Part shown: piece by piece, positions 43,942 through 53,417 of the stretch
Position numbering within the stretch: the first letter of the stretch is position 1
How the letters are laid out: every line of letters starts with the position of its first letter
From: Allotamlana fucoidanivorans
GTDB taxonomy: Bacteria; Bacteroidota; Bacteroidia; Flavobacteriales; Flavobacteriaceae
Reading direction: 5' to 3'
Assembly: GCF_045788535.1 (NCBI RefSeq)
Contig: NZ_CP074074.1
Coordinates: 2,604,001 to 2,668,000, forward strand
DNA length: 64,000 bases
The notes under the pieces: generated by a model
Database searches by the model: none
The model's input: the letters and a program-made list of their open reading frames with translations, nothing else
Told to the model about the DNA's origin: nothing
Translations under genes and position numbers: made by a program

Positions 43942-44865
43942 TTGGGAAGGAAGATTAAAGATCCAGGGGTAGGAAATGTATCGGTGCAATTTGCAAAACG
44001 CATGATTAACAACCGTGGAAGCTTTAATGTGTTGCATGAAAATAAACCGCGTCGTTTTTCTGAAGCCTACAACTATTTGGTTACTATTTCTTGGTCGCAG
44101 TTCTTTGGTCTTTCTCTTATAACATACATGTTGGCCAATGTTTTGTTTGCATTGATTTACTTGTTGTTGGGTATTGAAGATATTACACAACCTAGTGGTG
44201 ATGTGTTTAAAGATTTTTTAAAAGCCTTTTTTTTCTCATCCCAAACATTTACAACAGTTGGTTATGGTGTCTTGGCCCCCAAAGGTATTTTTAGTGGTAT
44301 TGTGTCTTCAATAGAAGCTTTTGTAGGACTCATGTTTTTTGCTTTTACCACAGGTTTATTGTATGGCCGCTTTTCAAAACCAAGAGCCGCTATTCGTTTT
44401 AGTGAATATATGGTTTTAAGAGATTTTGAAGACGGTAAGGCGCTTATGTTTAGAATTGAAAATGACCGAAAAAGCACCATGATAAACCCTAAAGTTTCGG
44501 TGACTTTTGTGCATACCAAAGAAAATGAGAAAGGTGAGTATGTTAATGACTTTTACGCTTTAAAGTTAGAGCGAGATACCATTAAGTACTTGCCTACTAC
44601 CTGGACTTTGGTTCATGAAATTGACCAAGATAGCCCGCTTTTTGGGTACTCAGATGAAGCACTTATCAAGCAACATGGGGAGTTGCTCATTATGGTGAGT
44701 TATTATGATGAGTCGTTTAATCAGGAAGTTCACCAGTTATATTCTTATTTACTAAAGGATACAAAGCTTAATTGTAAATTTATAAAGGCCTATTATTACA
44801 ATGATGCCGGTGACATGATTCTTGATCATGAATTGTTTGATGCTATTGAACCCTTAAAAAGTTAA
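43942..44865 (+). CDS. Inward-rectifier-type potassium channel (KirBac family)
   Basis: A 307-residue channel. TTG at 43942 is the start, as the conserved N-terminal segment IKDPGVGNVSVQF ... NRGSFNVLHEN would be lost otherwise. Two transmembrane helices (about 55-78 and 120-145) flank the pore loop with selectivity filter TVGYG (105-109). The C-terminal 160 residues form the cytoplasmic immunoglobulin-like IRK domain (LMFRIENDRKSTMINPKVSVT). It should form a tetrameric K+ channel. Its tight spacing behind dapA is probably just operon packing. Confidence 0.92.
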   Translation: MGRKIKDPGVGNVSVQFAKRMINNRGSFNVLHENKPRRFSEAYNYLVTISWSQFFGLSLITYMLANVLFALIYLLLGIEDITQPSGDVFKDFLKAFFFSSQTFTTVGYGVLAPKGIFSGIVSSIEAFVGLMFFAFTTGLLYGRFSKPRAAIRFSEYMVLRDFEDGKALMFRIENDRKSTMINPKVSVTFVHTKENEKGEYVNDFYALKLERDTIKYLPTTWTLVHEIDQDSPLFGYSDEALIKQHGELLIMVSYYDESFNQEVHQLYSYLLKDTKLNCKFIKAYYYNDAGDMILDHELFDAIEPLKS

Positions 44866-44947
44866 ATATAACTTAAACCTTGTGAATGCTTATATTTAGC
44901 CATTACTTTAGCTTGAAATATTATTTTTAAAATCCATATTATTAACT

Positions 44948-44955
44948 TAATTTTG
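44948..44955 (+). promoter_or_regulatory. -7 box for the bamD operon
   Basis: TAATTTTG fits the consensus and ends 18 bp before the bamD ATG. A T-rich TTTT at the right distance (about 19 bp upstream) is a weak -33 candidate. Confidence 0.5.
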
Positions 44956-44973
44956 CATTCTGTTTAAAAATCT

Positions 44974-45774
44974 ATGAATAAATTTTTATACATATTAATA
45001 ACTTTCTTTGTTTTAAGTAGTTGTAGCGAATATCAAAAGGTATTAAAGTCAACCGATATTGGTGCAAAGTTTAAAGCAGGCGAAGCGCTTTATAATGATG
45101 GCAAGTATGCTAAAGCGAATAAGTTATTTGCTCAAATTGTACCAAATTACAGAGGGAAGCCACAAGCAGAAAAACTGATGTATCTGTACTCAAGTTCTTT
45201 CTATAAAATGAAAGATTACTACGTTGCAGGTTATCAATTTGAGCGTTTTGCTTCAAGTTACCCTAAAAGTGAAAAACTAGAGGAGGCGTCTTTTTATGCG
45301 GTGAAAAGTTATTTTATGCTTTCGCCAAGGTATAGTAAAGATCAAAAAGAGACTAAAGAAGCGGTTGAAAAGTTACAAGAGTTTATAAACCTGTTTCCAG
45401 ACTCAGAGTATGTGCCTGAAGCAAATCAAATGGTAAAAGAATTGGTTTTTAAATTAGAAAAGAAGGCTTTTGAAATAGCTAAACAATATAATACCATATC
45501 AGATTATCAAGCTTCAATCAGGTCTTTTGACAACTTTATATTTGAATTTCCAGGATCAAAACTAAAAGAAGAAGCCTTGTTTTATAGGTTAGATTCAGCT
45601 TATAAATTAGCAGTTAATAGTGTAGAAAGAAAACGACAAGATAGACTTGAAACAGCTAAAGATTATTCTAAAGCATTCAAGAAATTATTTGCTAGTTCAA
45701 AGTATATTGAAGACGTTGATGATATGGCAAATATTATAGAAAAGGAATTAAAAAATTACAGCTCAAAAAGTTAA
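44974..45774 (+). CDS. bamD: Outer membrane assembly lipoprotein BamD
   Basis: A 266-residue lipoprotein (signal MNKFLYILITFFVLSSCSEY, lipobox LSSC) built of TPR-like helical repeats (YNDGKYAKANKLFAQIV, YYVAGYQFERFASSYPKS, SIRSFDNFIFEFPGSK). With BamA it inserts beta-barrel proteins into the outer membrane. It begins an operon with rpoZ (13-bp gap), coaBC and porD, an arrangement I recall as common across Bacteroidota. Confidence 0.96.
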   Translation: MNKFLYILITFFVLSSCSEYQKVLKSTDIGAKFKAGEALYNDGKYAKANKLFAQIVPNYRGKPQAEKLMYLYSSSFYKMKDYYVAGYQFERFASSYPKSEKLEEASFYAVKSYFMLSPRYSKDQKETKEAVEKLQEFINLFPDSEYVPEANQMVKELVFKLEKKAFEIAKQYNTISDYQASIRSFDNFIFEFPGSKLKEEALFYRLDSAYKLAVNSVERKRQDRLETAKDYSKAFKKLFASSKYIEDVDDMANIIEKELKNYSSKS

Positions 45775-45787
45775 ACAAATAGTAACA

Positions 45788-46117
45788 ATGGATTTAAAAA
45801 AAATCAATGCTCCTGTAAATACAGTAACGTATGACAGAAATCAAATAGATGAACCAACTGGAAACATCTATGAATCAATTTCTATCATTGCTAGACGTGC
45901 AGATCAAATTAACACAGAGATTAAAAAAGAACTTATTGATAAGTTAGAAGAGTTTGCTACTTACAATGATAGTCTTGAAGAAATCTTTGAAAATAAAGAG
46001 CAAATTGAGGTCTCAAAATTTTATGAAAAATTACCAAAACCTCATGCATTAGCCGTTCAAGAATGGTTAACAGATAAAGTTTATTTTAGAAATACTGAGG
46101 ACGATTCTCAGGAATAA
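45788..46117 (+). CDS. rpoZ: RNA polymerase omega subunit, Bacteroidota type
   Basis: A 109-residue protein, longer than and diverged from proteobacterial omega. The RpoZ core (TGNIYESISIIARRADQIN) is recognisable, followed by an acidic C-terminal helix (YNDSLEEIFENKEQIEVSKF). It stabilises the beta' subunit. It lies between bamD and coaBC (6-bp gap), which supports the assignment, as omega-coaBC adjacency is widespread. Confidence 0.93.
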   Translation: MDLKKINAPVNTVTYDRNQIDEPTGNIYESISIIARRADQINTEIKKELIDKLEEFATYNDSLEEIFENKEQIEVSKFYEKLPKPHALAVQEWLTDKVYFRNTEDDSQE

Positions 46118-46123
46118 TTTCTT

Positions 46124-47335
46124 ATGAGTATATTAAGCGGTAAGAACATCCTGTTAGGTATTACTGGTGGTATTGCCGCTTATAAAACTGCTTCATTAGT
46201 AAGGCTGTTTGTAAAATCTGGTGCACATGTAAAAGTAGTCATGACGCCATCTTCAAAAGATTTTATAACACCCTTAACGTTATCAACGCTTTCAAAAAAT
46301 CCAGTATATTCTTCTTTTACAGATGAATCAGATGATAATGCTGTTTGGAATAGTCATGTAGATTTAGGGTTGTGGGCCGATTTGTTTGTAGTAGCACCAG
46401 CAACAGCAAATACCATGAGTAAAATGGCTAATGGGGTTTGTGATAATCTGTTATTAGCTACATATTTATCGGCTAAATGTCCAATTTATTACGCACCAGC
46501 TATGGATTTGGATATGTACAAGCATCCTTCAACCATCAAATCGTTTGAAAAACTCAACGCTTTTGGGCATGTTATGATTCCTGCTACCAGTGGAGAATTA
46601 GCCAGTGGGTTAGTTGGTGAAGGCCGAATGGCTGAACCAGAGGATATTGTGTGTTTTCTGGAGCAGGATATTTTAAATAAACTGCCACTAAAAGATAAAA
46701 CAGTTTTAATTACAGCAGGACCAACTTATGAAGCGATAGATCCGGTGCGTTTTATTGGGAATCATTCCAGTGGGAAAATGGGGTTTGAGATTGCCAAAGT
46801 TGCTGCAAATTTAGGAGCACAGGTTGTTTTGGTAAGTGGGCCTACACATGAAAGTTTAAATCATGCTCTAGTTACTGTTGTTCCAGTGGTAAGTGCTCAA
46901 AACATGTATGATGAGGTTCATAAGTACTTTGAAGCATGTGATATTGCTATATTATCGGCTGCCGTAGCAGATTTTACACCAAAAGAAGTAGCTGTGCAAA
47001 AAATAAAAAAGGCTTCAGATACGTTAATAATAGAATTAAGTAAAACTAAAGATATATTGGCGTCATTGGGAGCTATTAAAACAAAGCAGTATCTGGTAGG
47101 TTTTGCTTTAGAAACCAACAACGAATTAAAACATGCTAAAGAAAAACTTAAAAAGAAGAATTTAAATTTAATTGTTTTAAATTCGTTGAATGATAAAGGG
47201 GCTGGATTTAAAACCGATACCAATAAAGTTACTTTTATTGATGATCAAGAGGTGGTGACCGCACATCAATTGAAGTCTAAAACGGAGGTAGCTTCAGATT
47301 TGCTTAACAAAATTATGTTAGAAATTAATGCGTAA
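46124..47335 (+). CDS. coaBC: Bifunctional phosphopantothenoylcysteine synthase/decarboxylase
   Basis: A 403-residue CoA-biosynthesis enzyme. The N-terminal flavoprotein decarboxylase has GITGGIAAYK, the catalytic His 78 in NSHVDLGLWAD and the PAMDLDMY variant of the PxMNxxMW motif. The C-terminal synthase starts near 190 with LITAGPTYEAIDPVRFIGNHSSG (split over two motifs) and ends with the Lys-rich K-K-K-N-L region. It follows rpoZ and overlaps the porD gene by 8 bp. Confidence 0.97.
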   Translation: MSILSGKNILLGITGGIAAYKTASLVRLFVKSGAHVKVVMTPSSKDFITPLTLSTLSKNPVYSSFTDESDDNAVWNSHVDLGLWADLFVVAPATANTMSKMANGVCDNLLLATYLSAKCPIYYAPAMDLDMYKHPSTIKSFEKLNAFGHVMIPATSGELASGLVGEGRMAEPEDIVCFLEQDILNKLPLKDKTVLITAGPTYEAIDPVRFIGNHSSGKMGFEIAKVAANLGAQVVLVSGPTHESLNHALVTVVPVVSAQNMYDEVHKYFEACDIAILSAAVADFTPKEVAVQKIKKASDTLIIELSKTKDILASLGAIKTKQYLVGFALETNNELKHAKEKLKKKNLNLIVLNSLNDKGAGFKTDTNKVTFIDDQEVVTAHQLKSKTEVASDLLNKIMLEINA

Positions 47336-48215
47336 CATTTTAGTTTTAATAGTATGCTGCTTAACCATTAAAGGTTTTTCACAAGAGTTGAATTGCAATG
47401 TGGTTGTTAATGCTCAGCAAACTGGGAATGAAAATTTTCCTATTTTCAAAACACTTGAAAAGCAAATTACGGAGTTTGTTAACAATACAAAATGGACAGA
47501 TAAAACATTCAAAACTCAGGAGCGTATTAATTGCACTATGGTTATTAATGTAAATAACTATAGTGGAGAATCGTTTCAGGCCGCTTTGCAAGTTCAATCG
47601 TCAAGACCTGTTTTCGAATCATCATTTAGTACACCTATTTATAATTTTAATGATAAAGATTTTAATTTTAGGTATTTAGAGTTTCAAAACCTTATATACA
47701 ATCCTACCCAATTTGAATCTAATTTAATATCCGTGTTAGCGTTTCATGTGTATATGATATTAGCCTTAGATGCCGATACATTTTCAGAAAAAGGAGGTGA
47801 TGAATATTATAAACAAGCGCAAATAATTACTAATTTTTCCCAGCAAGGGAATTATAAAGGCTGGAAAGTAGAAGATGGTTTACAAAGTAGGTTTGCACTG
47901 ATAGATAATGTGCTTTCTCCAACCTTTAAAGAATATAGGGCGGTGCTTTACAATTATCACAGAAAAGGTTTAGATGTGATGAGTAGTGATGTAAAAACAG
48001 GTAAAACAGAAATAGCAGAAGCTATAAAAATGTTTTTACCTATGAATAGCAGAAGACCAAACTCCTTTTTGTTACGTACTTTTTTTGATGCTAAGTCTGA
48101 TGAAATTGAACAAATTTTCTCTGGAGGCCCTCAGGTAAATATAGCTAGCGTAAAAGACGCTCTTCAAAAAGTGGCGCCCATGTATAGTACAAAGTGGCAA
48201 AGTATAAGGTTTTAA
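47328..48215 (+). CDS. porD: DUF4835/PorD-type protein of type IX secretion
   Basis: A 295-residue protein with a signal peptide (MRNILVLIVCCLTIKGFSQ). It matches DUF4835, named PorD for its requirement in type IX secretion in Porphyromonas, with landmarks LNCNVVVNAQQTG, YNFNDKDFNFRYLEFQN and LDADTFSEKGGDEYY. The molecular role within T9SS is not settled. It overlaps coaBC by 8 bp. The T9SS cargo at 32035 fits a working secretion system. Confidence 0.92.
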   Translation: MRNILVLIVCCLTIKGFSQELNCNVVVNAQQTGNENFPIFKTLEKQITEFVNNTKWTDKTFKTQERINCTMVINVNNYSGESFQAALQVQSSRPVFESSFSTPIYNFNDKDFNFRYLEFQNLIYNPTQFESNLISVLAFHVYMILALDADTFSEKGGDEYYKQAQIITNFSQQGNYKGWKVEDGLQSRFALIDNVLSPTFKEYRAVLYNYHRKGLDVMSSDVKTGKTEIAEAIKMFLPMNSRRPNSFLLRTFFDAKSDEIEQIFSGGPQVNIASVKDALQKVAPMYSTKWQSIRF

Positions 48216-48281
48216 ATCAGCCTTGTTTTAAAACGGTTTTACACCTATATTTAAGTTTTAAATTTAACCCAATAAATCACT

Positions 48282-49934
48282 GTGTTAGCATCACTATCAA
48301 TAAAAAATTATGCATTAATTGATCAACTTCAAGTAGATTTTAATAATGGATTTTCAATTATAACAGGTGAAACTGGAGCAGGGAAATCTATTCTATTAGG
48401 GGGCTTGTCATTAATTTTAGGAAAACGGGCAGATTTAAGTAGCTTGAAAGATGCTACCCAAAAATGTATCATTGAGGCCGTTTTTAATGTTTCTGGTTAC
48501 AAATTGCAGTCCCTTTTTAAAGATATGGGTTTTGATTATGATGACTTTACTATTATAAGAAGAGAAATTTTACCTTCGGGGAAATCAAGGGCATTTGTTA
48601 ATGATTCGCCAGTAAATTTATCAGGTTTACAGGTTTTGGGAGAACGTTTAATAGATATTCATTCGCAACATCAAACATTACAATTAACCAATCAAGACTC
48701 TCAGTTTCAAATCATTGATGCTTTAGCAGATAATGGTCTGGATTTAGAAATATATCAAGCTGAACTTAAACGTTTTAAAAGGTTACAAACGGCCTTGAAA
48801 GAATTGGAATTGTTTAAGGCTGAAGCACTTAAAGAATACGATTATAATTCGTTTCTATTAAATGAATTAGTTGAAGCTCAATTGGTGGAAGGAGAAGAAG
48901 AAGCACTCGAAGAAGAATTTGAAACCTTAAATAATGTTGAGCAAATCAAAGAGCTTTTGGCGGGAGCTCATCATTTACTAGAAGATGAACAAATTGGAAT
49001 AATCACTTCGTTAAATCATTTAAAACAGGTTTTTCAAAAGCTTTCTGGGGTATCATCAAAGTATCAGGAGCTTTATGAAAGAGTTAATAGTAGTTTTATC
49101 GAGTTAGATGATTTGTTTAGTGAAGTACATGATTTACAAGAGGGCTTAGATGCCGATCCGATACGTTTAGAGCAAGTTGATACTAAGCTTAAAATATTGC
49201 ATAATTTAATGCAAAAACATGTAGCGTCGAATGTTTCAGAGTTGATTGAAGTTAAATTAAAACTAGAAGAAAAGGTTTTTGAAACGCAACATTTAGATGA
49301 AAATATTGAAAAGAAAACCCTAGAAATTTGTTTAAAAGAAACAGAACTAAATGAATTATCGGATAATATTCATAAGAAGCGCTTAGAGGTGGTACCTAAT
49401 TTAAAACAACAATTGGAGTCTGTTTTAAGTAATTTAGGGATGCCAAATGCCCAATTTCATATAGATATTACTAAGAGTGACACCTTCTATGCTAACGGGA
49501 AAGATAATTTAACGTTTTTGTTTTCAGCCAATAAAGGGGGGCATTTTAACGAATTGAAAAAAGCGGCTTCAGGTGGTGAATTATCTAGAATCATGCTGGC
49601 TATTAAGTCGGTGTTAGCTCAGTATATTCAGCTTCCTACCATTATGTTTGATGAGATTGATACAGGGGTTTCGGGTGAAATATCAAATAAAATGGGTGAT
49701 ATTATGTTGCAAATGAGTAAAACCATGCAGGTGTTTTCTATTACGCATTTACCGCAAATTGCAGCCAAAGGACACTCGCATTTCAAGGTTTATAAAAAAG
49801 ATGTTGATGATATAACGCAAACCAATTTGCGTAAATTGAACCATGATGAACGTATCGTTGAAATCGCTCAAATGCTTGGAGGAAAAGAGGTGTCAACTTC
49901 AGCTATAGCACATGCAAAAGAATTACTCAATTAA
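48282..49934 (+). CDS. recN: DNA repair protein RecN (GTG start)
   Basis: A 550-residue SMC-like ATPase. Walker A is GETGAGKS (29-36) and the C-terminal ABC signature and Walker B are SGGELSRIMLAIK and IMFDEIDTGVSGEIS; a coiled coil of about 200 residues lies between (150-370), slightly short for RecN. The GTG at 48282 starts the conserved LASLSIKNYALID. It acts in double-strand break repair. It is 66 bp after porD. Confidence 0.96.
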   Translation: MLASLSIKNYALIDQLQVDFNNGFSIITGETGAGKSILLGGLSLILGKRADLSSLKDATQKCIIEAVFNVSGYKLQSLFKDMGFDYDDFTIIRREILPSGKSRAFVNDSPVNLSGLQVLGERLIDIHSQHQTLQLTNQDSQFQIIDALADNGLDLEIYQAELKRFKRLQTALKELELFKAEALKEYDYNSFLLNELVEAQLVEGEEEALEEEFETLNNVEQIKELLAGAHHLLEDEQIGIITSLNHLKQVFQKLSGVSSKYQELYERVNSSFIELDDLFSEVHDLQEGLDADPIRLEQVDTKLKILHNLMQKHVASNVSELIEVKLKLEEKVFETQHLDENIEKKTLEICLKETELNELSDNIHKKRLEVVPNLKQQLESVLSNLGMPNAQFHIDITKSDTFYANGKDNLTFLFSANKGGHFNELKKAASGGELSRIMLAIKSVLAQYIQLPTIMFDEIDTGVSGEISNKMGDIMLQMSKTMQVFSITHLPQIAAKGHSHFKVYKKDVDDITQTNLRKLNHDERIVEIAQMLGGKEVSTSAIAHAKELLN

Positions 49935-49938
49935 TTAG

Positions 49939-49946
49939 TATCTTTG
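49939..49946 (+). promoter_or_regulatory. -7 box for fabI
   Basis: TATCTTTG, an exact fit to the -7 consensus, in the 50-bp recN-fabI spacer and 38 bp before the ATG. No TTTG at -33 was found, so activity is tentative. Confidence 0.5.
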
Positions 49947-49984
49947 TGCGCTGAATAACCAATTAAAATACAAATTCAATATAC

Positions 49985-50803
49985 ATGTATAACTTATTAA
50001 AAGGAAAAAGAGGAATCATTTTTGGAGCATTAGATTCAAATTCAATTGCTTGGAAAACTGCCGAACGTGTTCATGAAGAAGGTGGACAGTTTGTGTTAAC
50101 TAACGCACCTGTTGCCATGCGTATGGGGCAAATTAATGAACTTGCCGAAAAAACAGGTTCTCAAATTATTCCAGCTGATGCCACATCATTGGAAGATTTA
50201 CAAAATCTAGTTGAAAAGTCCGTGGAAATATTGGGAGGTAAAATTGATTTTGTATTACATTCTATAGGTATGTCTATTAATGTTAGAAAAGGAAGACATT
50301 ATACAGATCAAAATTATGATTGGACTCAGAAAGGAACAGATGTTTCTGCCATGTCTTTTCATAAAGTTATGCAAGTGCTTTACAAGCAAGATGCCATGAA
50401 TGAATGGGGAAGTATTGTTGCGTTGAGTTATATGGCTGCGCAACGTGTGTTCCCTGACTATAATGATATGGCTGATAATAAGGCATATTTAGAAAGCATT
50501 GCGCGTAGTTTTGGATATTTCTTTGGAAGAGATAAAAAAGTAAGAGTAAATACTATTTCACAATCTCCTACACCAACAACGGCAGGAAGTGGTGTAAAAG
50601 GATTTGATGGTTTTATATCTTATGCAGAAAAAATGTCTCCACTAGGAAATGCAACGGCTTTAGATTGTGCTAATTATACTGTGACATTATTCAGTGATTT
50701 AACAAAACGCGTAACACTTCAAAACCTTTATAATGATGGAGGTTTTAGTAATATGGGTGTGAGTGATGCTGTGATGTCTGCTTTTGTTGGAGACGAAGAA
50801 TAA
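49985..50803 (+). CDS. fabI: Enoyl-[acyl-carrier-protein] reductase
   Basis: A 272-residue short-chain dehydrogenase of the FabI group, last step of each fatty-acid elongation cycle. The nucleotide region is GIIFGALDSNSIAWKTAE, and the catalytic Tyr-x6-Lys is Tyr 159 / Lys 166 in PDYNDMADNKA. The substrate loop carries SPTPTTAGSGV. It is slightly longer than E. coli FabI. It ends at a strong terminator, so it is the last gene of its transcript and may also have its own promoter. Confidence 0.95.
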   Translation: MYNLLKGKRGIIFGALDSNSIAWKTAERVHEEGGQFVLTNAPVAMRMGQINELAEKTGSQIIPADATSLEDLQNLVEKSVEILGGKIDFVLHSIGMSINVRKGRHYTDQNYDWTQKGTDVSAMSFHKVMQVLYKQDAMNEWGSIVALSYMAAQRVFPDYNDMADNKAYLESIARSFGYFFGRDKKVRVNTISQSPTPTTAGSGVKGFDGFISYAEKMSPLGNATALDCANYTVTLFSDLTKRVTLQNLYNDGGFSNMGVSDAVMSAFVGDEE

Positions 50804-50825
50804 TTAAGATAAAATATACAGATTG

Positions 50826-50851
50826 AGCCACCGTAAAAACGGTGGCTTTTT
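50826..50851 (+). terminator. Intrinsic terminator after fabI
   Basis: A 9-bp stem AGCCACCGT / ACGGTGGCT with an AAAA loop and TTTT downstream, 22 bp after the fabI stop. Confidence 0.93.
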
Positions 50852-50854
50852 CAT

Positions 50855-50862
50855 TACATTTG
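50855..50862 (+). promoter_or_regulatory. -7 box for the glycosyltransferase operon
   Basis: TACATTTG, exact consensus, 3 bp after the fabI terminator and only 4 bp before the ATG at 50867. A -33 TTTG is not present at 19 bp. If used, the mRNA would be leaderless or nearly so. Confidence 0.5.
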
Positions 50863-50866
50863 TGTT

Positions 50867-51874
50867 ATGGCATTGCAGTTTTCATTTATCATTCCCGTGT
50901 ACAACCGGCCAGACGAAGTTCAAGAACTTTTAGAGAGTTTTATGGAGCTTGAAGGTAAAAAGGAGTTTGAAATTGTAATTGTTGAAGATGGCTCTACATT
51001 GCCTTCAAAATCAATCGTTGAGGCTTTTAATGACACATTACATGTGTCATACTACTTTAAAGAAAATTCAGGTCCTGGAGATTCTAGAAACTATGGTATG
51101 AGAAAAGCAAAAGGCAATTATTTTATCATTTTAGATTCTGATTGTATTTTGCCACCACAGTATTTAACTGAAGTAAAAAGGAGTTTAAACGAGGATTATG
51201 TAGATTGTTTTGGTGGACCAGATGCGGCACATCATTCATTTACCAATTTGCAAAAGGCTGTAAATTTTTCAATGACCTCTTTTCTAACAACGGGCGGAAT
51301 AAGAGGGGGTAAAAAGCATTTAGATACGTTTCAGCCAAGGAGTTTTAATATGGGCTTATCAAAAAAAGCCTTTGAAGCCTCAGGAGGTTTTGGACGAATA
51401 CACCCTGGTGAAGACCCCGATTTATCAATTAGACTATGGGATTTGGGTTATAGAACCAAGTTAATCTCAAAAGTTTTTGTGTATCACAAACGTAGAATTT
51501 CATGGCAAACATTTTACAAGCAAGTGAACAAGTTTGGTTTGGTACGCCCTATTTTAAATAAATGGCATCCGTCAACAAAAAAAATAACCTATTGGTTTCC
51601 TACATGTTTTAGTTTGGGGCTCATAGCTTCTATAGTGTTATTGGGGTTAGATATAAAATGGCCTATTTTTTTATATGTACTATATTTTTTAATGGCTTTT
51701 GTTTTAGGGTTTATTAGTGAGAAAAACGTTAAGGTAGCCTTGTTAGTTATTCCTGCTATTATTATTCAATTTTTTGGCTATGGTATAGGGTTTTTGAAGT
51801 CTACCATAGTGGTTTTTATATGTAAAAGAGCGCCTGAAGTATACTTTCCTAAGTTATTTTTTGAAGCCCCATGA
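50867..51874 (+). CDS. Family 2 glycosyltransferase, membrane-anchored
   Basis: A 335-residue GT-A enzyme: FIIPVYNRPDEVQELLESF at the start, DSD metal motif at 90-92 (FIILDSDCILP), the acceptor region GGFGRIHPGEDPDLS, and a C-terminal membrane part with about three helices (residues 240-325). It transfers a sugar from a nucleotide donor to a lipid or glycan; donor and acceptor are unknown. It overlaps the YbbR gene by 4 bp and shares the operon with coaE. Confidence 0.93.
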   Translation: MALQFSFIIPVYNRPDEVQELLESFMELEGKKEFEIVIVEDGSTLPSKSIVEAFNDTLHVSYYFKENSGPGDSRNYGMRKAKGNYFIILDSDCILPPQYLTEVKRSLNEDYVDCFGGPDAAHHSFTNLQKAVNFSMTSFLTTGGIRGGKKHLDTFQPRSFNMGLSKKAFEASGGFGRIHPGEDPDLSIRLWDLGYRTKLISKVFVYHKRRISWQTFYKQVNKFGLVRPILNKWHPSTKKITYWFPTCFSLGLIASIVLLGLDIKWPIFLYVLYFLMAFVLGFISEKNVKVALLVIPAIIIQFFGYGIGFLKSTIVVFICKRAPEVYFPKLFFEAP

Positions 51875-52830
51875 TAAAACAATTAAGATCATTATTAATC
51901 GCTTCTATTAAAAACAGAAAAATAAATGTTTTTCTTTTGTTTTTTGTATTGGCATTTGTCATTTTAATTTTCACCAAGCTTTCAAAGGAATATACAAATA
52001 CCATTCCTTTTGCCATTCAGAAAATGCATGTCCCGCAGGAGTATGTCATTTTAAACGATACAGCAAAAGTGAATATTACCCTTAAAACACATGGGTTTAA
52101 ATGGCTTAGTTATTATTTTTCTAAACCTAAAATAAAAGTAGATTTTAAAAAAGATGTGTATAAAGAAGGTAGCTTTTTTGTTTATAGTAAATCGAAGGCA
52201 TATCTAAATAATACGCAGTTTGATAAGGCTGTGGAGTTGCTTAATATAAATCCAGAAAAATTGACCTTCAAATTTGATGTGAATCAGGTTAAAAAATTAC
52301 CAGTAAAGATAAACACACAAATTGCTTTTAGTCCAGGTTATGATAAGGCTTCAAATATGGTTTCAGAACCAGACTCTATTGTGATTATTGGGCCTAAAGC
52401 TCTGGTGTCTTCGTTTAGTTTTTTAGAAACAGAACCATTGGTGTTGAAGGATGTTAGAAGCCATATCTCACAACCTGTGGCTATTAATTTACCACAAAAT
52501 CAACCTGATTTAAAATTCTCTCACAAAAAGGTGGTTATAAAAGCTGGAGTAGAAAAGTTTACCGAAGGTGCTGTAAAAGTTCCTGTAACTTTAATAAATG
52601 TACCCAATGGTGTGAAGGTTAAATATTTTCCAAAGGATATTTCAGTATCTTACTATGTAAGTTTGTCAAACTTCAAGAGTGTCACAAATAAAAGTTTTAA
52701 GGTGGTCGGTGACTTTAATAATGCAAAAGGAGATCAAGCGTTTTTAAAATTAGAGGTGGTTGAAATACCTAAAACGGTAAGAAATGTAAAACTGAGTCAG
52801 AAACAAATAGAATTTATAATTGTAAAATGA
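51871..52830 (+). CDS. YbbR-like (CdaR) domain protein
   Basis: A 319-residue protein with one N-terminal helix (about 18-38, FLLFFVLAFVILIFTKL) and an extracytoplasmic region of YbbR-type beta repeats (FKFDVNQVKKLPVKINTQIAF, VKVPVTLINVPNGVKVKYFPK). YbbR/CdaR regulates the c-di-AMP cyclase in Firmicutes; no cyclase gene is nearby, so the role here is open. It has 4-bp overlaps with both neighbours. Confidence 0.88.
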   Translation: MIKQLRSLLIASIKNRKINVFLLFFVLAFVILIFTKLSKEYTNTIPFAIQKMHVPQEYVILNDTAKVNITLKTHGFKWLSYYFSKPKIKVDFKKDVYKEGSFFVYSKSKAYLNNTQFDKAVELLNINPEKLTFKFDVNQVKKLPVKINTQIAFSPGYDKASNMVSEPDSIVIIGPKALVSSFSFLETEPLVLKDVRSHISQPVAINLPQNQPDLKFSHKKVVIKAGVEKFTEGAVKVPVTLINVPNGVKVKYFPKDISVSYYVSLSNFKSVTNKSFKVVGDFNNAKGDQAFLKLEVVEIPKTVRNVKLSQKQIEFIIVK

Positions 52831-53417
52831 TAGTTGTTGGACTTACTGGAGGTATTGGTAGTGGTAAAACCACAGTAGCAAAACTTTTTGAAGATTTTGG
52901 TGTTCCCGTATACATTGCAGATATAGAAGCTAAAAAGCTTATGAATCAATCAAAGGTTATCAAGCGAAAATTGATTCAGTTGTTTGGTGAAGAAGCCTAT
53001 AAAGGAGGGGTGTTAAACAGACCTTTTCTTGCAGATGCTATTTTTAATAATGAGGTTTTTCTGGAAAAAATGAATTCAATTATTCACCCCAGAGTGGCGC
53101 GGCATTTTGAGAAATGGATAGCAAAACAAAATGTGCCATATGTGATAAAAGAAGTTGCTATACTATTTGAAAATGGTGGGTACAAGGTATGTGATTATGT
53201 GATAACAGTGACGGCGCCTAAAGAAACCAGAATAAAGCGTTTATTGAAACGCGATCATACTTCGGTAGCTAGAATAGAAGCTATAATGCGAAATCAATGG
53301 ACAGATGAAGCCCGTATAGAGCGATCTGATTTTGTTATTGAAAATATAAATCTTGAAAAGACTAAAGAGAAAGTTGCTCAAATTCATAAGGAAATCATTA
53401 CAAATATTAAATTTTAA
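52827..53417 (+). CDS. coaE: Dephospho-CoA kinase
   Basis: A 196-residue P-loop kinase for the final step of CoA synthesis. Walker A is GGIGSGKT (8-15), followed by DFGVPVYIADIEAKKLM, the lid region KRLLKRDHTS and the C-terminal R-x-D-F-V-I-x-N segment (IERSDFVIENIN). It overlaps the YbbR gene by 4 bp (ATGA). Its stop codon lies within the first of the TTAACATT half-sites that precede the kinase/regulator genes. Confidence 0.97.
   Translation: MIVVGLTGGIGSGKTTVAKLFEDFGVPVYIADIEAKKLMNQSKVIKRKLIQLFGEEAYKGGVLNRPFLADAIFNNEVFLEKMNSIIHPRVARHFEKWIAKQNVPYVIKEVAILFENGGYKVCDYVITVTAPKETRIKRLLKRDHTSVARIEAIMRNQWTDEARIERSDFVIENINLEKTKEKVAQIHKEIITNIKF

Noticed and set aside
43827..44190. Minus-strand frames across the dapA-channel junction
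   Set aside because: They overlap both identified genes and lack any recognisable feature.
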